In this document: positions 1 to 5,717 of the stretch, one piece after another | How the letters are laid out: each line of letters opens with the position of its first letter | Numbering within the stretch: the stretch's first letter is position 1 | IMG/VR virus record: IMGVR_UViG_3300037231_000114 | Span: 1-42,732 of that record | Length of the DNA: 42,732 bases | Source of the DNA: a virus | Direction: 5' to 3' (one strand) | The notes under the pieces: generated by a model | Seen by the model: the letters and a program-made list of their open reading frames with translations, nothing else | Databases searched by the model: none | Told to the model about the DNA's origin: nothing | Made by a program: the position numbers and the translations under genes

Positions 1-149
1 TCCCGAAAACCGAGGATGAAAGACAACCTCGACGGGGATGTCATGTCAGCCCAAGCGCGGCCATTCAGCAGGCCTGATGTTTGCCAGCCCTCCAGTTGGG
101 CCGAGACGGTAAGTGCCGTCACCAACAATATGAGCAGCAGTCGCTTCAT
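1..149 (-). CDS. Exported protein, N-terminal part only (cut by window edge)
   Basis: Reading leftward from ATG at 149 gives MKRLLLILLVTALTVSAQLE and then an open frame to base 1. The first 17 residues are a textbook Sec signal peptide: basic Lys-Arg start, leucine-rich core, and a V-S-A cleavage site followed by Gln. The start overlaps the stop of the upstream leftward gene as ATGA (146-149), which suggests translational coupling and supports the start. The mature part seen (about 32 residues) is not recognised. The same signal-peptide style occurs in four proteins of the structural operon at 25468-34766, so this may be another exported phage protein. Confidence 0.75.
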   Translation of the reverse strand, partial: MKRLLLILLVTALTVSAQLEGWQTSGLLNGRAWADMTSPSRLSFILGFR

Positions 150-340
150 TTTCCCGCCTTCTTTTTCCCCGCCGGCCTCTTCTTTTCCGGGTGCGCAGCA
201 TAATACGCGTCCCAGCGCGCCTTGATAGCCTTCTTCGCCGCCTTCTGCCTTTCCTCAGGCGTTCGGTTGGCGGCCGTCGCTGCGCCACCCAAGCGTCCCA
301 GCTCCGTCACATCCACGGTCACCTTAACTTTTCTTCCCAT
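146..340 (-). CDS. Small basic Ala/Lys-rich hypothetical protein
   Basis: This 64-residue protein begins MGRKVKVTVDVTELGRLGG and continues with an Asn-Arg-Thr-Pro-Glu-Glu-Arg segment, then a Lys/Ala-rich tail. Small proteins with the LGRLGG...NRTPEER...A..AARARW pattern are common, uncharacterised and probably DNA-associated in soil bacteria and their phages; I infer no more. An upstream in-frame ATG at 358 exists. I prefer 340 because an extended -10 element (349-357) lies only 8 nt upstream, making a near-leaderless mRNA. It heads a two-gene leftward unit with the exported protein at 1-149 and is divergent from the operon at 480. Confidence 0.7.
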   Translation of the reverse strand: MGRKVKVTVDVTELGRLGGAATAANRTPEERQKAAKKAIKARWDAYYAAHPEKKRPAGKKKAGK

Positions 341-348
341 TGCCGCTG

Positions 349-357
349 AGTATAACA
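349..357 (-). promoter_or_regulatory. Extended -10 element for leftward leaderless transcript
   Basis: On the minus strand this reads TGTTATACT, a TGn extension plus a TATAAT-like hexamer (5 of 6). No convincing -35 is seen, as allowed for extended -10 promoters. The expected start of transcription falls about 2 nt before the ATG at 340. Inferred from sequence only. Confidence 0.45.
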
Positions 358-398
358 TCGGCTCGAATATTTATTTTTCGAATTGTCGCACTTTACTA

Positions 399-427
399 TT
401 GCTATACGCAGCGGCGCTGCGTATACT
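399..427 (+). promoter_or_regulatory. Early promoter with embedded operator-like dyad
   Basis: TTGCTA (399-404), a 17-bp spacer and TATACT (422-427) form a good sigma-70-type promoter. The spacer is filled by a perfect inverted repeat: TATACGCAGC (403-412), spacer GGC, GCTGCGTATA (416-425). The right arm runs into the -10, so a bound repressor would block polymerase. The predicted transcript has a leader of about 46 nt with a strong AGGAAAGAGG ribosome site before the gene at 480. This is likely the main promoter of the rightward early operon. Confidence 0.65.
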
Positions 428-479
428 CGTCCTGTAAGCAAGCCCGAACGAACCGGGCAACAGGAAAGAGGAAACTAAG

Positions 480-635
480 ATGATTTGCAGCGAAACCGGC
501 TACAACGACGAACTCGTTTGCGAGTGCCTTTACGAAGAAGCCACCGACACGATGTACATGGGCGACTGCGCGGTGCACGCCGACGTCGACGGCACGCCCT
601 ACGCGCTCCCCGTCATCATGCGGAGGGCAGCGTGA
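480..635 (+). CDS. Small acidic cysteine-containing protein, first gene of early operon
   Basis: ATG at 480 follows an excellent ribosome site (AGGAAAGAGG about 7 nt upstream). The 51-residue product starts MICSETGYNDELVCECLYEE and ends in IMRRAA. It has four cysteines (CxC pattern near residue 14) and many acidic residues, with no recognised family. Its stop overlaps the next start as GTGA (632-635), so the two are probably translated together. It is the first gene behind the promoter at 399-427. Function unknown. Confidence 0.7.
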   Translation: MICSETGYNDELVCECLYEEATDTMYMGDCAVHADVDGTPYALPVIMRRAA

Positions 636-1213
636 GTACCCCGGCACCCGGTTTAATTAAGTTCGAGATCGGCGAGCCTCAGGTGCTCGCCCTCGCATAC
701 CCCACGGGCAAGCCTTCGAAGTCGCGCTTCACCGGCGACCAGCTCATGTTCACCACCATCACGGGCGAGCGCTTTTTTGTCGACCCGTATGTGCAGGACC
801 GCATCAACGCGGCCGGCATCGAGGTGGGCGTGCCCTTCGAGATGACCAAGCGCGAAACGTGGCAGGGCAACCGGCGGGTGGTGGAGTTTCAGGTCCGAAA
901 AATAGGGACGAGCCCGGTTCAATCAATCGCGCCCGCCCCTCAAAATGTCGTGAACTCGAACGGATCGTTGCCCAATAATACACCGCCGCCGCTACCCGCG
1001 CCGCTCCCGCCGGTGCTGCCCGCTCCCATGAACGGGGCAGGGGAGACGGCCGCCCAGGTAATGGAGAAGTGTTACCGCGACGCGATCGACTGCGCCCTCG
1101 CCTCGGTAAAATACGCGGAGTCGAAGGGCCTGCGCATCACGCCCGCGTTTGAAGATGTTCGCGCCATGGCCGCGGTGCTCTGCATCGGCCAGCAGAACGG
1201 TGGGCGCCGGTGA
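632..1213 (+). CDS. Hypothetical early protein, possible OB-fold ssDNA-binding-like
   Basis: I chose the GTG at 632 (193 residues), not the upstream in-frame ATG at 485, because 632 has GGAGGG at the right distance and a GTGA overlap with the previous gene. Residues 1-90 look like a compact beta-rich domain. Next come a proline-rich linker (roughly residues 110-135) and a helical C-terminal segment with a CYRDAIDCAL stretch. Beta domain plus disordered linker, next to a nuclease, would suit an ssDNA-binding or recombination accessory protein, but that is inference from shape and context. The stop overlaps the nuclease gene start (GTGA at 1210). Confidence 0.65.
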   Translation: MSTPAPGLIKFEIGEPQVLALAYPTGKPSKSRFTGDQLMFTTITGERFFVDPYVQDRINAAGIEVGVPFEMTKRETWQGNRRVVEFQVRKIGTSPVQSIAPAPQNVVNSNGSLPNNTPPPLPAPLPPVLPAPMNGAGETAAQVMEKCYRDAIDCALASVKYAESKGLRITPAFEDVRAMAAVLCIGQQNGGRR

Positions 1214-2151
1214 CGCCCACGCTTGAGGAGACGCTCGTCGCGAGTATCGCACTCACGAACGCGCGCAAGGCCGGCCGTCGGCCGGAAGCGCTCCCGCCTG
1301 GTCCGGTATCGGAGGATTCGGACACCAGGCGGGCAGGCTTGCACCTCATGCCCAAGCCGCAGCCCGCGGCGCCGAGCGGATCCGAAGTGCCCGCGATCCT
1401 CTCGCCCAGCTCGGTGAACTGCTTCATGGACTGCTCGGCGAAATGGTACTACCGCAAGGTGCTGAAGCTCGAAGAGACGCGCAGCGGCGCGTTGGGCCTC
1501 GGAACCGCGGTGCACACCGCGCTCATCGAGAACTACCGCCAGAAAATCGAAACGAAAGAGGACCTCGACACGACGGGCGTGCGCGCGCTTTTCATTCACG
1601 CGCTCTGCGATGAGCTGGACGCGGGGCTGAAGCTACAGGCCAACGAGTCGGCCGACGATCTGAAGCAGGCAGGTGAAATGATGGTCCGCGTGTACATGGA
1701 GCAAGCCGCGCCACGCGTCGAACCCGCAGCGGTCGAGGAACACGTCGAGGGCTTGATCGGGGGCGTTCCGGTGCACGGCTACATCGACGTGCGCGACGTC
1801 GACGGCCGGATCATCGATATCAAGACCGCGAAGAAACGGCCTTCGGGCATGATGCCGGCCTACCGCTTGCAGGTCAGCACCTACGTGATGCTGCACCCCG
1901 AGGCCTCCGGACGCGCGCAGCTCTCGACGCTCACGAAGACTAAGACCGTCTCGCTCCACGAGGACACGATCGACGTGCTGCCTCCGGATCGCAAACTCAC
2001 CGAGCACCTCTACTCGATCGCGCGCGACCAGATGCAGACCGGCCTGGTCGCGCCGAACCGCAACTCGTTTTTATGCGGGAAATACTGCGGATTTGCGGGG
2101 CGCTGCGTGTCCGACTACGGCGGCGTGGTCGCGGGCGAAGGGGGCGAATGA
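1210..2151 (+). CDS. PD-(D/E)XK nuclease, Cas4/RecB-like, with Fe-S type cysteines
   Basis: The 313-residue protein shows the RecB/Cas4-type nuclease signature in order: LSPSSVNCFMDCSAKWYY (residues 64-81), His102 in GLGTAVHTAL, Asp193 in GYIDV, Asp203-x-Lys205 in IIDIKT, and Gln221 in YRLQVSTYV. Cys71/Cys75 and the C-terminal Cys289, Cys293 and Cys299 resemble the split cysteine set that holds a 4Fe-4S cluster in Cas4 and AddB-type nucleases. In phages this class acts as an exonuclease in recombination or replication. GTG start, overlapping the preceding stop (GTGA). It probably works on DNA ends with the upstream protein. Confidence 0.88.
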   Translation: MTPTLEETLVASIALTNARKAGRRPEALPPGPVSEDSDTRRAGLHLMPKPQPAAPSGSEVPAILSPSSVNCFMDCSAKWYYRKVLKLEETRSGALGLGTAVHTALIENYRQKIETKEDLDTTGVRALFIHALCDELDAGLKLQANESADDLKQAGEMMVRVYMEQAAPRVEPAAVEEHVEGLIGGVPVHGYIDVRDVDGRIIDIKTAKKRPSGMMPAYRLQVSTYVMLHPEASGRAQLSTLTKTKTVSLHEDTIDVLPPDRKLTEHLYSIARDQMQTGLVAPNRNSFLCGKYCGFAGRCVSDYGGVVAGEGGE

Positions 2152-2288
2152 TGCGGCTCGCTGGTGAGATTTTCCTTGCGGCGATCGCCGGGTGTCTCAT
2201 CCCGGCAGGATGTTTTGCTTTTTTCGAATTGACTAGAATGTGCACGGGCCGCCGCGCGGCGCGTGAGAGGATGAATCACCATGAATGA
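2148..2288 (+). CDS. Small single-pass membrane protein
   Basis: ATG at 2148 overlaps the nuclease stop (ATGA). The 46-residue product begins MMRLAGEIFLAAIAGCLIPA and has one hydrophobic segment (residues 4-26) followed by an Arg-rich tail, so it is probably an inner-membrane protein with a cytoplasmic C-terminus. It overlaps the next gene by 8 nt. No family recognised. Support comes from the coupling junctions rather than homology. Confidence 0.5.
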   Translation: MMRLAGEIFLAAIAGCLIPAGCFAFFELTRMCTGRRAARERMNHHE

Positions 2289-2442
2289 CACCAACCGGAT
2301 CGAGTTTGTATTCGGGCCTGACGTTTTACCTGCTCAGGTGGAAGAGCTGACCCGCATTCTGAGGTTCTGCTCGGACGCGGTTGAGGCGCGTCGGCGCATC
2401 GACGCCATGATGGTGCTCGCGCTGGCTGCGGGGCGCGTTTAG
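2281..2442 (+). CDS. Small hypothetical protein
   Basis: ATG at 2281 has GAGAGG about 12 nt upstream and gives 53 residues, beginning MNDTNRIEFVFGPDVLPAQV and ending in an Ala/Leu-rich helix. The sequence looks like a short beta strand followed by two helices. It ends just before the internal promoter/dyad at 2455-2483, so it closes the first part of the early operon. Function unknown. Confidence 0.6.
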   Translation: MNDTNRIEFVFGPDVLPAQVEELTRILRFCSDAVEARRRIDAMMVLALAAGRV

Positions 2443-2454
2443 CGAATTTAGGTC

Positions 2455-2483
2455 TTGACATAACAGCGTAGTTATGTCAGAAT
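2455..2483 (+). promoter_or_regulatory. Internal promoter with perfect operator-like dyad
   Basis: A consensus TTGACA (2455-2460) lies 17 bp before CAGAAT (2478-2483). Between them sits a perfect inverted repeat, TGACATAAC (2456-2464), spacer AGCGTA, GTTATGTCA (2471-2479). As at 399-427, the dyad fills the promoter spacer, so the logic is the same although the arm sequence differs. It would drive the genes from 2507 to 3584, including the recombinase, separately from the upstream operon. Confidence 0.6.
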
Positions 2484-2506
2484 CGGTGTATGGAAAACAC
2501 ACGGAA

Positions 2507-2785
2507 ATGACGGACCAGCAGCTTTACCTCGTGATTGGCGTTCCTGGAGTATTGGCGCTGGTGGGCATTCTGCTCAACGCCGCCCTTTACTCCAATTTCA
2601 GTTCCACGCTTAACGCGCGGATCACGTCGAATGAAACCGCGGTTTTGGCGCGAATGGCGTCCATCGATACCCGCATCGGCTTGTTGGAGAGTCGTATGCA
2701 GAGTCTCGAAAACACCGTGATGACGCGATTCGACCTCATCATGGGCAGGCTGAACGACCTCGAAAAGGAGATTCACCGCCGATGA
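2507..2785 (+). CDS. Membrane-anchored coiled-coil protein
   Basis: I place the start at ATG 2507, giving MTDQQLYLVIGVPGVLALVG. The in-frame ATG at 2474 lies inside the promoter/dyad and could not be transcribed from it. The 92-residue product has one membrane segment (about residues 6-28), then an amphipathic coiled coil with regular Ile/Leu/Met heptads and acidic/basic pairs to the end. The topology suggests an inner-membrane anchor with a long soluble helix. Phages encode such proteins for superinfection exclusion, spanin-like or scaffolding roles; none can be assigned. ATGA overlap with the next gene. Confidence 0.65.
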   Translation: MTDQQLYLVIGVPGVLALVGILLNAALYSNFSSTLNARITSNETAVLARMASIDTRIGLLESRMQSLENTVMTRFDLIMGRLNDLEKEIHRR

Positions 2786-2940
2786 ATAAGGGGCTGGTCT
2801 CCGAAGCTGCGCGCGCCATGAATGCGGCGAGGAAGACGCGGGGCGGGGGACGGCCCCGCTCCGGGGCGAAGCGGTGCCCGTGCGGCGCGATGACCGCGAA
2901 ACGCGCCAAGGCGCGCGCCCACAAGTGCAGCGGCGACTAA
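2782..2940 (+). CDS. Small basic zinc-binding-like protein
   Basis: ATG at 2782 overlaps the upstream stop, with AAGGAG upstream. The 52-residue product has an AT-hook-like GGGRPRSG segment (residues 21-28), then CPCG and a His-x-x-Cys (AHKC) that could complete a C-C-H-C zinc site. Arg/Lys content is very high, so nucleic-acid binding is likely. It directly precedes the serine recombinase and might act as its accessory or directionality factor; that is inference from position. Confidence 0.6.
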   Translation: MNKGLVSEAARAMNAARKTRGGGRPRSGAKRCPCGAMTAKRAKARAHKCSGD

Positions 2941-2945
2941 TAGGT

Positions 2946-3584
2946 GTGACCTCTGACAAGTCTGTGACGGCCGCGATCTATGTCCGCGTGAGCACCCAGG
3001 ACCAGAACAACGCGATGCAGGAGCACGAGCTGCGTGAGTATGCCTCGCGGATGGGCTGGAAGACTCTCGAGTATTCCGACAAGACCAGCGGCACGAAAGC
3101 GCGGCGCCCTGGCCTCGATCGCCTGATGGCCGATGCGCGCGCCCGCAAATTCGACGTCGTGATCGTCTATAAGCTCGACCGCTTCGCGCGATCCCTCACC
3201 CAGCTCATCACCAACATCCAGCTCCTCGATTCGTACGCGGTGCGCTTCATTTGCGTCACGCAGGGCATCGACACCGACAAGAACAACCCGGTCTCGCGCC
3301 TGATGCTCCACATCTTCGGCGCGTTCGCCGAGTTCGAGCGCGGCATCATCGTCGAGCGCGTGAAGAGCGGAATAGCCGAGGCGCAGCGCCGCGGCAAGCA
3401 TTGCGGCCGATCGAAGCGCGTGTTCCGTCGCGATGAAGCCGCGCGGCTGCGAAAACAGGGTTTGAGCCTGCGCGCGATCGCCGCCCAGCTCAACGTCCCG
3501 TTCACCACGATTGCCGACGCTTTGAAGTTGTACGAAAAGGCAGAGAAGTCCCCCCTTCCACCGCGCGCACCCAAAAAGGCTTAG
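2946..3584 (+). CDS. Small serine recombinase (resolvase/invertase family)
   Basis: The protein has the resolvase catalytic domain: IYVRVSTQDQ with nucleophile Ser16 (numbering from GTG 2946), a SGTKARRPGLDRLM loop, and DRFARS with Arg79 and Arg82. The long E helix contains FGAFAEFERGIIVERV, and a C-terminal helix-turn-helix (RLRKQGLSLRAIAAQLNVP) binds the recombination site. At 213 residues it is a small serine recombinase, not a large phage serine integrase. It could invert or resolve DNA or act as the phage integrase. GTG at 2946 was chosen because the open frame upstream overlaps another gene; GTG 2964 is an alternative. Repeats just downstream (3637-3674) could be its site. Confidence 0.9.
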   Translation: MTSDKSVTAAIYVRVSTQDQNNAMQEHELREYASRMGWKTLEYSDKTSGTKARRPGLDRLMADARARKFDVVIVYKLDRFARSLTQLITNIQLLDSYAVRFICVTQGIDTDKNNPVSRLMLHIFGAFAEFERGIIVERVKSGIAEAQRRGKHCGRSKRVFRRDEAARLRKQGLSLRAIAAQLNVPFTTIADALKLYEKAEKSPLPPRAPKKA

Positions 3585-3636
3585 CGGCGCCGTTTTGCTG
3601 TACGCCATAAAAGAGGTTCCCGTACGGGTTTTGGGC

Positions 3637-3674
3637 GAAATAACGCGGAAATAACGCGGTTTTGCGTTATTTTC
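3637..3674 (+). repeat. Direct and inverted copies of GAAATAACGCG
   Basis: GAAATAACGCG occurs twice in tandem (3637-3647 and 3648-3658), and the inverted form GCGTTATTTTC follows at 3664-3674. The second and third copies form a 9-bp perfect stem (3649-3657 with 3664-3672) around a GGTTTT loop. A 10-bp palindrome, CCCGTACGGG, lies just upstream (3619-3628). The place, 50 bp past the recombinase, suits a recombinase binding or crossover site; alternatively it is a transcription terminator with a weak T tract. Confidence 0.5.
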
Positions 3675-3750
3675 GGGGTCGCGGGCCTTAGAGCGGGCCG
3701 GGTCGCGCGCACGAAAGTCCACGCGTAAGCCCTCCTCCCAAACTTCGCGG

Positions 3751-3759
3751 TGCTAAAAT
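3751..3759 (+). promoter_or_regulatory. Extended -10 element for leaderless gene at 3766
   Basis: TGCTAAAAT is a TGn-extended -10 matching TATAAT at 5 of 6 positions. Its end lies 6 nt before the ATG at 3766, so transcription would begin at or next to the start codon. No ribosome site is present upstream of that ATG, which fits a leaderless mRNA. Confidence 0.45.
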
Positions 3760-3765
3760 GGCCGC

Positions 3766-4086
3766 ATGACTGAAGACGAGCGCCGCGATCGCAACCCCGC
3801 GCCCGAGGTGGGGTCGCTCAAACTGGCCGAGTGTCCCGAGCTGCGCGTCGACGACCTGGTGCTCCACCGCGTTTACATTCTCCACGGGAGCCGCATGGCG
3901 GGAACGTTCAATTACATGGGCGTGCAGCCAACGCTCGATCCGGTTTCGCTGGACACGATGATGTGCCACGCCTTCTTCGGCCCGCGCATCGGCCTGAAAG
4001 TCGCGCTGCTTGCGCGTGACGGCTATCTGTACGCGGGCGACGGGCAGAAAATCACCCTGCGCAAATACAGCGGCGCTGACACGTAA
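3766..4086 (+). CDS. Hypothetical protein, lone rightward gene
   Basis: The 106-residue protein begins MTEDERRDRNPAPEVGSLKL, after which a soluble mixed alpha/beta domain runs to the end (VLHRVYILHGSRMAGTFNYM and KVALLARDGYLYAGDGQKIT). No family is recognised. It has its own extended -10 promoter and appears leaderless. It sits between the recombinase and the convergent end of the long leftward operon, with only 38 nt to the next stop. A monocistronic gene with its own promoter next to the recombinase could be a regulator or lysogeny-expressed gene, but nothing in the sequence proves this. Confidence 0.65.
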   Translation: MTEDERRDRNPAPEVGSLKLAECPELRVDDLVLHRVYILHGSRMAGTFNYMGVQPTLDPVSLDTMMCHAFFGPRIGLKVALLARDGYLYAGDGQKITLRKYSGADT

Positions 4087-4124
4087 CGCGAGCCTCACCC
4101 CTACTCGCTCTGGCCGGACCTACC

Positions 4125-4499
4125 TTAGCCTTTCCTCGCTTTCGCGCCCGGATCCGTCCCTGGCTCGTCCTTCGGTTCCGGCATGACCCAGTCACGCTCG
4201 TTTCGCGCGCCGCTGTTCTTTCCCGTGCGTTCGCGTCGATACTGCCGGAATTCCTGGAGCAGCCCCATCGCCTGCACCTGTCCCACGCCTACGATTTTCT
4301 GCGCCCATCCGAACAGGAACGCGTCCTGCTCGGCCGCTTCCGCGGCCTCTATGATCACGCGGCCGTGGTCGCGTGCTTGTTCGGGGTCCATCTGCGCGAC
4401 GATCTTGTGGCCGCGTATGAGCTGCACAAAGGGCTCGCCCTTCGCGTTCACGCCGCTCTGGTGCCACAGCACGTCGTCGGGCAGCTTTTCGTTCGGCAT
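4125..4499 (-). CDS. Hypothetical protein, last gene of leftward operon
   Basis: ATG at 4499 overlaps the upstream gene's stop as TAATG. The 124-residue product starts MPNEKLPDDVLWHQSGVNAK. It has a short beta region (FVQLIRGHKIVAQMDPEQAR), a long helical middle (ARDHGRVIIEAAEAAEQDAF) and a disordered charged tail. The beta part resembles small phage proteins that end early operons, but no named family can be given. It closes the leftward operon and is convergent with the gene ending at 4086. Confidence 0.65.
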   Translation of the reverse strand: MPNEKLPDDVLWHQSGVNAKGEPFVQLIRGHKIVAQMDPEQARDHGRVIIEAAEAAEQDAFLFGWAQKIVGVGQVQAMGLLQEFRQYRRERTGKNSGARNERDWVMPEPKDEPGTDPGAKARKG

Positions 4500-4717
4500 T
4501 AATTGAACCCCTCGATCCAGCGGCGCACGCCGGCGGTGTCGCCGTGGCGTACATACAGCAGGCCCAACTGCAGGAGCATGCCGTTCGTCGCGTACGTCAG
4601 CTCGGCGTGTTTGTTGAGATCTGAGCCCATGGACACGACCGCGTTCTGCAGCTCACCCTCGTCGACGTATCGGAGCGCGCGCGCCTTCGCCCATGCGAGG
4701 TGTTCGTCGCGCGTCAT
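4499..4717 (-). CDS. Small helical hypothetical protein
   Basis: I chose the ATG at 4717 (72 residues, MTRDEHLAWAKARALRYVDE) over the in-frame ATG at 4738. It has GGAGG at good spacing and forms an ATGA junction with the upstream gene. The protein is helical and acidic. The sequence around MTRDEHLAWAKARALRYVD...LNNAVASMxSDLxKH resembles a small family widespread in actinophages and other soil phages whose role is unknown. Confidence 0.65.
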   Translation of the reverse strand: MTRDEHLAWAKARALRYVDEGELQNAVVSMGSDLNKHAELTYATNGMLLQLGLLYVRHGDTAGVRRWIEGFN

Positions 4718-4836
4718 CGGTCGTCCCTCCGGTGCCACTCCTGTACGAACGTGGTCGCGCCGTCCGCGTCCACGATGGGAACGAGGTCGATCGGCGCGTG
4801 CCTGTCTTTCCAGCGGGGCGGCCTTTTCACGTCCAT
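4714..4836 (-). CDS. Very small basic hypothetical protein
   Basis: ATG at 4836 encodes 40 residues (MDVKRPPRWKDRHAPIDLVP, then an acidic/aromatic end) and joins the next gene by ATGA. An in-frame ATG at 4866 would add 10 residues; neither has a good ribosome site. Reading-frame continuity and the coupling junction support it; homology cannot be judged. Unknown function. Confidence 0.5.
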   Translation of the reverse strand: MDVKRPPRWKDRHAPIDLVPIVDADGATTFVQEWHRRDDR

Positions 4837-4940
4837 GCCTAAAGTCTCGCGAGTTCCCACGGGCATCGTCGGCGAGGGTGAGCCGCGGCGCTCGAGAAAA
4901 TGTTGACTAAACCCGGGGCGCCGCGCCCGTGCAATCTCGC

Positions 4941-4956
4941 TTTAGGAATTCCTAAA
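4941..4956. repeat. Perfect 16-bp palindrome in intergenic gap
   Basis: TTTAGGAATTCCTAAA is a perfect palindrome. It overlaps the stop codon of the leftward gene ending at 4952 and starts the 115-nt gap before the next gene. A GGGCG/CGCCC hairpin (916-920 with 924-928 in the 4900s) lies nearby. It could be a regulator site or part of a processing or termination signal; no function is shown. Confidence 0.4.
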
Positions 4957-5278
4957 TCAGCGCCGGCCACTGCCACGTGCCGAGCACGGGCGTCTTCGCG
5001 GTGTTGAGCTGCGCTCCTGGAACGAGGAGCGTGCCTTCTTTGCCGAAGTGCGCGAACGGGCCGTGGACCTCAAGACGGAGCGAGCCGTCCGCGTTCACCT
5101 GCAAAACGAGCGCGGGCCATTGCGAGCCGGTGGCCTTAGCTCCCAGGTTGTCGCTATATCCGATGGCCTCGGTGTTGTAAATTACAATTCGGCCCATGCT
5201 CGGTTTCTGCGCCGAGGTGTTCTGCGCGGCCATTCCAGACGGAGGGGCGGCGGTGTCTGTCGCGGGGGTTGGTGTCAT
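4952..5278 (-). CDS. Hypothetical beta-rich phage protein with GTWQWP motif
   Basis: The 108-residue protein has a Thr/Pro/Ala-rich flexible N-terminus (residues 1-27). A compact beta domain follows, with GRIVIYNTE, WPALVLQVNADGSLRLEVHG and a C-terminal GTWQWPALI. The combination of PAxVxxVxxDGxxxLxVxGP with terminal GTWxWP matches, from memory, a small uncharacterised protein family common in phage early regions. The most N-terminal ATG is used, but M16 or M28 could also start the folded domain. It follows the Lys/Ala-rich gene by 9 nt. Confidence 0.6.
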   Translation of the reverse strand: MTPTPATDTAAPPSGMAAQNTSAQKPSMGRIVIYNTEAIGYSDNLGAKATGSQWPALVLQVNADGSLRLEVHGPFAHFGKEGTLLVPGAQLNTAKTPVLGTWQWPALI

Positions 5279-5287
5279 GTTTTTACC

Positions 5288-5446
5288 CTACGCTTTTGCA
5301 GACTTCCGCGCGGCGGGCTTCGCCTTGTCGAGACCCATCGCGGTCGATTTTTTGGGGTTGGCGTTGGTGGTCGCGGCGACCGCGGCGGCCGGCGCTTTCG
5401 TGACGGCGGCCTTGGTCTTTTTGGAGGATGCGGGTTTTTTAGCCAT
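5288..5446 (-). CDS. Lys/Ala-rich histone H1-like small protein
   Basis: From ATG at 5446 the 52-residue product is almost all Lys, Ala, Pro, Ser and Thr (starts MAKKPASSKKTKAAVTKAPA). That composition resembles histone H1 or AlgP-type tails and suggests non-specific DNA or RNA binding. A longer in-frame start at 5563 would overlap the upstream gene and adds unrelated residues, so I reject it. No ribosome site is clear. Possible role in nucleoid or genome compaction, inferred from composition alone. Confidence 0.5.
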   Translation of the reverse strand: MAKKPASSKKTKAAVTKAPAAAVAATTNANPKKSTAMGLDKAKPAARKSAKA

Positions 5447-5477
5447 GCCAAAGCATGACACGCGCGCGATGGAAAGG

Positions 5478-5717
5478 CTAGGAAAAACGGCCGCGGTCCT
5501 CGCGCTGGGAGATGCGCCACAGCGCGCGGTCGACGAAGCTGGCGTCGGGGTGATCGCGTTCAAAGTTGCGCGCCGCGATTTGCATGGCTCGATCGAGCGC
5601 GCGTTCTCGGCGCCGAATGATGGCGCGCGCGATTACCAGGAAGAAGACAGCGGCGATGCAGCCCCACAGGGAAATGGTAAAAGCCACGTGCCACACGGTT
5701 AGCAACGCTTTCATCAT
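5478..5717 (-). CDS. Small membrane protein with cytoplasmic charged tail
   Basis: Start at ATG 5717 (79 residues), chosen for the upstream GGAAAGGA site and the ATGA junction with the gene above. Residues 1-33 (MMKALLTVWHVAFTISLWGC onward) form one long membrane segment. A strongly charged helix follows (RRRERALDRAMQIAARN) and then an acidic/basic tail. It is likely an inner-membrane protein with the tail in the cytoplasm. It is next to another small membrane protein (5714-5857), so the two may act as a pair. Function unknown. Confidence 0.65.
   Translation of the reverse strand: MMKALLTVWHVAFTISLWGCIAAVFFLVIARAIIRRRERALDRAMQIAARNFERDHPDASFVDRALWRISQREDRGRFS

Noticed and set aside
485-631. 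Upstream extension of the gene at 632
   Set aside because: Out of frame with the real first gene (480-635); the GTG at 632 has a better ribosome site and coupling overlap.
2474-2506. Earlier ATG for the membrane coiled-coil gene
   Set aside because: It lies within the promoter/dyad, upstream of the expected transcription start.
2932-2939. Third GGCGACTA motif before the recombinase
   Set aside because: It is fixed by the coding end (Gly-Asp-stop) of the upstream gene, so it is weak evidence for a promoter.
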